Positions 13,913 to 16,831 of a stretch of 16,831 bases of DNA are shown piece after piece. The notes beneath the pieces were generated by a model. That model did no database searches. It was not told the origin of the DNA and saw only the letters and a program-made list of their open reading frames with translations. The stretch comes from Lachnospiraceae bacterium UBA3641. Its GTDB lineage: Bacteria > Bacillota > Clostridia > Lachnospirales > Lachnospiraceae. Position 1 is the first letter of the stretch; every line of letters begins with the position of its first letter. The stretch spans positions 1 to 16,831 of the forward strand of contig DFKQ01000041.1 in NCBI GenBank assembly GCA_002373875.1. Reading direction: 5' to 3'. The translations under genes were made by a program, and so were the position numbers.

Positions 13913-15121
13913 TCATGCAAGGAAACCATCCACATATGTTCCGCTTATCACCGGAGCCTTCACATCCGTCAATATCCCGTAGGCATTGCATCCTATGGCA
14001 GAGCTTATAACAACATTCCCCTGCTCCCCGGGTGCCGCAAGATAAGCTTCACCATCGATTATCTCGAACTTCCCGCGGAGGAACCTTGTTCCCTTACCTG
14101 CCTTCCTGCACTCATTCTTAAGCTTCATCTTTATTATCTTATGTTCATACTCTCTGTATCCGGCCAGCTTCCTAAGGGCCGGATAGCAAATGCACTGAAG
14201 GTTTGTAAGAGATGATGCGGGATTACCCGACAGGGCCAGCATGACCATGCCCTCCTTAAGGCCGTAAGCGCAGGCCATTCCGGGTTTCATTCTCACTCCC
14301 CTTACAGGTATCTTAAAACCGGCACTTTCCATTGCGGCAGGAACAAGGTCATAATCACCAACGGATACACCACCGGTTGATATTATGATATCGCATTCCT
14401 CTTCCCCCCTTAAGATAAGCTCCTTTATCTCCTTAACATCATCCCCTGCGCGGCCAAGATATACAGCATCATATCCGATACCGTCAAGCGCCGCGGCGAT
14501 GGTATATCTGTTTGAATTTCTTATCTTACCTGCACCGGGGCTACAATCCGCATCAACCACTTCATCCCCAGTCGATATGATACCTGCCACAGGCCTCCTG
14601 TATACGGGAAGTTTCAGCATACCCAGCGAGGCAAAGGTTCCTGTAAGACCGGCATCGACTATGTCTCCCTTTTTTGCAAGCAGGCTGCCTTCCTTTATAT
14701 CTTCTCCCGCCCGTATGACATTCTCTCCGCTGCTATATTCCCTTTTGATCGCAACTGTTGTGTCAGTATAGTCGGTATCTTCATATTTACATATGGCATC
14801 GGCCCCTTCCGGAAGCGGCGCACCTGTCATAAGGCGTATTGCACATCCCTTTGTAAGCTCCCGGCAGGCCACCTGACCTGCCCTTATATTGCCGACAACA
14901 TTAAGGATCACGGGTTTATCGTCCGAAGCTCCCTTCGTATCCTCTGCCCTGAAGGCATACCCGTCATAAGGCGACCTGTCAAAAGAAGGAACATTTTCAA
15001 CCGACCTGATATCCTCATGCAATATCCTTCCGTGTGCCCTCCCTATATCAACTTCTTCCGGTCCGACTGTACTTACACTGTCAACCAATATCCTTATCGC
15101 ATCCTTATGATCCGAAGCCAT
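13913..15121 (-). CDS. moeA: Molybdopterin molybdenumtransferase MoeA
   Basis: Inserts molybdate into adenylylated molybdopterin to make Mo-cofactor. 402 aa, the normal length. Motifs in order: FDRSPYDGYA (47-56, Asp53), TGAPLPEGAD (99-108), STGDEV (183-188), RNSN (201-204), STGGVSVGDYD (248-258), MKPG (278-281) and LSGNPASS (297-304). Domain IV (about 325-402) closes the protein. GGGAGG lies 7 bases before ATG 15121. It follows modB by 44 bp and is followed by a shorter paralogue, so the operon has two MoeA/Mog-fold proteins. Confidence 0.95.
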   Translation of the reverse strand: MASDHKDAIRILVDSVSTVGPEEVDIGRAHGRILHEDIRSVENVPSFDRSPYDGYAFRAEDTKGASDDKPVILNVVGNIRAGQVACRELTKGCAIRLMTGAPLPEGADAICKYEDTDYTDTTVAIKREYSSGENVIRAGEDIKEGSLLAKKGDIVDAGLTGTFASLGMLKLPVYRRPVAGIISTGDEVVDADCSPGAGKIRNSNRYTIAAALDGIGYDAVYLGRAGDDVKEIKELILRGEEECDIIISTGGVSVGDYDLVPAAMESAGFKIPVRGVRMKPGMACAYGLKEGMVMLALSGNPASSLTNLQCICYPALRKLAGYREYEHKIIKMKLKNECRKAGKGTRFLRGKFEIIDGEAYLAAPGEQGNVVISSAIGCNAYGILTDVKAPVISGTYVDGFLA

Positions 15122-15165
15122 ATTTTATCCTCCCAAGCCTTTCCCTTCAATCTCCCTGCCTGCCC

Positions 15166-15837
15166 TCATCCCTCCACGGAAGGTCTCCTCCTGCCCTCAA
15201 GAAGGTTGATCGCAAGAAGCACCACTGCGGATATCGCAATATTTATAAGAACCCATTTTACCGCCAGCCCGTCATTATCGGTCCTCCACAGTTGATAGAC
15301 CGTTGTTGATATGGTGGCCGTTTTACCGGGTGTATATCCCGCGATCATGGTTGTTGCCCCATATTCACCCAATGCCCTTGCGAATGCCAGAACGGTTCCG
15401 GCTATTATCCCTCCCCTGCAGCAGGGCATGATTATCCTGAAGAATATATAAGGATGACTCAGCCCCAGGGTCGCTCCCGCCTCGGCAAGGCTGACGTCGA
15501 AGGCTTCAAAGGCCCCCCGGGCCGTCCTGTACATCAGCGGAAAGATCACAACTGAGGTCGCAAACACGGCTGAATACCAGTTCATGGTAAGCCTTATACC
15601 CAGTACATTCATAAACCATGAGCCTATCATACGCCTGGGTCCCAATACCCTTAGGAGCAGGTATCCCACAACCGTCGGCGGAAGCACAAGGGGCAGTGTG
15701 AATATACAGTCAAGCACTCCCTTTATCACCCTCGGAAGCCTGACAACATAATAAGCCGCCGCTATACCCAGTATAAAGATCATTGCGGTACTTATCCCCG
15801 CTATCCGCAGGGAATTGTAAAGCGGATACATATCCAT
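15166..15837 (-). CDS. modB: Molybdate ABC transporter permease ModB
   Basis: Inner-membrane permease of the molybdate importer, 223 aa, normal length. About five hydrophobic segments (near 10-32, 44-66, 88-104, 141-158, 194-213). The cytoplasmic EAA loop, contact for the ATPase, is at 119-138 (EAGATLGLSHPYIFFRIIMP), followed by ALGEYGATTMIAG, a typical ModB signature. AGAGGA lies about 7 bases before ATG 15837. It follows modA by 75 bp. No modC is adjacent; the ATPase must be elsewhere or supplied by another system. Tungstate permeases (TupB, WtpB) are related, but the ModA-like partner and Moco neighbours favour molybdate. Confidence 0.92.
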   Translation of the reverse strand: MDMYPLYNSLRIAGISTAMIFILGIAAAYYVVRLPRVIKGVLDCIFTLPLVLPPTVVGYLLLRVLGPRRMIGSWFMNVLGIRLTMNWYSAVFATSVVIFPLMYRTARGAFEAFDVSLAEAGATLGLSHPYIFFRIIMPCCRGGIIAGTVLAFARALGEYGATTMIAGYTPGKTATISTTVYQLWRTDNDGLAVKWVLINIAISAVVLLAINLLEGRRRPSVEG

Positions 15838-15912
15838 TTATGTTTCCTCTTATATTCATTCACTTTGCGCCGATCACGGGCATCAAAGCGCTGTGAAGGA
15901 GCCTTTCATAAT

Positions 15913-16831
15913 TCAGTTTGCATTGGTATTTGACATAATGCACGTAAATCCTACGCTCTCAAAAACCCTGCTGCTCTCTTCGGTAGTCAGATGATCAAGA
16001 AAGGCCTTAGCCTCCGCAGGATGCTTCGATCCCTTAAGCACAGCCGCAGGATATATTACCTGACCGCACATATCCTTCGTTGCCGTATCCACAACCGTAA
16101 GACCGGCCGAAAAGGCATCCGTTGAATATATAACCCCGCAGTCAACAGCTCCCTCGCTCACCTGGGTCGTTACCTCCTTGACATTGCTTCCGTATGTAAG
16201 AACACTGTCCTTTTTTAGTTCTTCCTCATCAAGTCCGTAATAGGCAAAAATCTTCTGTGTATACTGACCCACCGGAACATCCTCATTGCCCATTGCCATG
16301 AGGATGGATTTATCCTTAAGACCGGCCACCATATCATCATATGAATTTATATTCCCCGGATTTCCTTCCGGAACTGCCAGCACAACCTTGTTTTCGAGAA
16401 GATCGATACGGGTATCAGGATCGATATAGTCAAGGCCCTCAGTGTTTACTTCCTTATCCGCGGTGATATCAAGCTGGTTCATCTGCCTGGCCGCAGCCGA
16501 TATGAAAATATCACAGTCGGCTCCTTCTTCTATCTGTGTCTTAAGCGTTCCGGAGGAGTCGAAATTATAAGTCACGGTCACATTCGGGTTCTGTTCTTCA
16601 TAGGCATTGCCTATCTGTTCCATGGTCTCGGTCATGGAAGCTGCCGCAAAGACGATGAGTTCAACAGCCTCATCGGCTTTTGGTTCTTCCGGGAACCCCT
16701 GTTCTTCATTTACTGTGGGAACTTCATTTACTGTGGGAACTTCGTTTGTCTGTGTTTGCGTGCTGCCTGCGCATCCGCACATTGCGTATGCACTAACAGA
16801 CAGCATTGTCAATAATGCTGCTGCTCTCTTC
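15913..16831 (-). CDS. modA: Molybdate-binding lipoprotein ModA (5' end outside window)
   Basis: Substrate-binding protein delivering molybdate to ModB. The frame stays open to the window edge and reads a signal peptide (KRAAALLTMLSVSAYAM-CGCAG), so the start lies beyond 16831. A cysteine in CGC is a plausible lipobox, giving a lipid-anchored protein. A Thr/Gln/Glu-rich linker with two NEVPTV repeats follows. The binding domain has the ModA signature VFAAASMTETMEQIGNAYE, then SSGTL and ADCDIFISAA, where serines and backbone amides hold the oxyanion. First gene of the visible molybdenum unit; its promoter is off the window. Tungstate binding is also possible. Confidence 0.9.
   Translation of the reverse strand, partial: KRAAALLTMLSVSAYAMCGCAGSTQTQTNEVPTVNEVPTVNEEQGFPEEPKADEAVELIVFAAASMTETMEQIGNAYEEQNPNVTVTYNFDSSGTLKTQIEEGADCDIFISAAARQMNQLDITADKEVNTEGLDYIDPDTRIDLLENKVVLAVPEGNPGNINSYDDMVAGLKDKSILMAMGNEDVPVGQYTQKIFAYYGLDEEELKKDSVLTYGSNVKEVTTQVSEGAVDCGVIYSTDAFSAGLTVVDTATKDMCGQVIYPAAVLKGSKHPAEAKAFLDHLTTEESSRVFESVGFTCIMSNTNAN
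16705..16740 (-). repeat. 18-bp tandem repeat within modA
   Basis: TTCATTTACTGTGGGAAC occurs twice in a row (16705-16722, 16723-16740) with the start of a third, changed copy after it. On the coding strand it spells NEVPTV twice, in the flexible linker after the lipid anchor. It may vary in copy number between strains, since 18 bp keeps the frame. Confidence 0.85.

Noticed and set aside
13298..14215. 305-codon + strand frame opposite moeA and its paralogue
   Set aside because: It spans the junction of two well-supported - strand genes and has no domain or ribosome-binding site.

Overview
The window looks like the chromosome of a low-to-moderate GC Firmicute, most likely a gut or rumen Lachnospiraceae (Butyrivibrio-like). 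The reasons are a T-box leader on thrS, strong GGAGG ribosome-binding sites, a ylxM-ffh-rpsP-khpA translation/secretion operon, and a Gram-positive style surface protein. The genus is inferred from gene content and style, not from a search. No rRNA, tRNA, CRISPR array, transposase or phage gene is visible.

Left part (1-4610). A promoter and a threonine T-box leader drive thrS (+ strand). Its product keeps the editing, catalytic and anticodon-binding domains but lacks nearly all of the N-terminal TGS domain. thrS converges on ylxM-ffh-rpsP-khpA (- strand; the SRP GTPase and its partner, ribosomal protein S16 and a KH RNA-binding protein). The two units share one 10-bp hairpin that lies across the khpA stop codon. 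The operon stops at khpA; rimM, trmD and rplS, which often follow, are absent here.

Middle (4574-8011). A 1045-aa exported, membrane-anchored protein (- strand) has a signal peptide, an acidic linker, a long Ala/Glu/Lys-rich helical stalk, Ig-like domains, four InlB-B-like repeats and a C-terminal membrane anchor. Its promoter region contains repeated TGTGAC hexamers. Its terminator hairpin carries the -35 box of the ylxM promoter inside one arm.

Right part (8012-16831, all - strand, apparently one transcription unit entering from beyond the right edge). The order is modA (5' end cut off by the window edge), modB, moeA, a second MoeA/MogA-type molybdopterin-binding protein with a C-terminal cysteine cluster, a structured 146-bp intergenic element with inverted ends, a MobB-MoaC fusion, mobA, and then an NRPS-like protein (remnant condensation domain, adenylation, carrier, thioesterase) starting 12 bp after mobA. 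This block takes up molybdate (ModAB; no modC here) and carries out several steps of molybdenum cofactor synthesis: MoaC makes cPMP, MoeA inserts the metal, MobA/MobB add the nucleotide. moaA, moaD, moaE and modC are not in the window. The most unusual points are the single-module NRPS at the end of a molybdenum-cofactor gene set, the MobB-MoaC fusion, and the structured element between the Moco genes.
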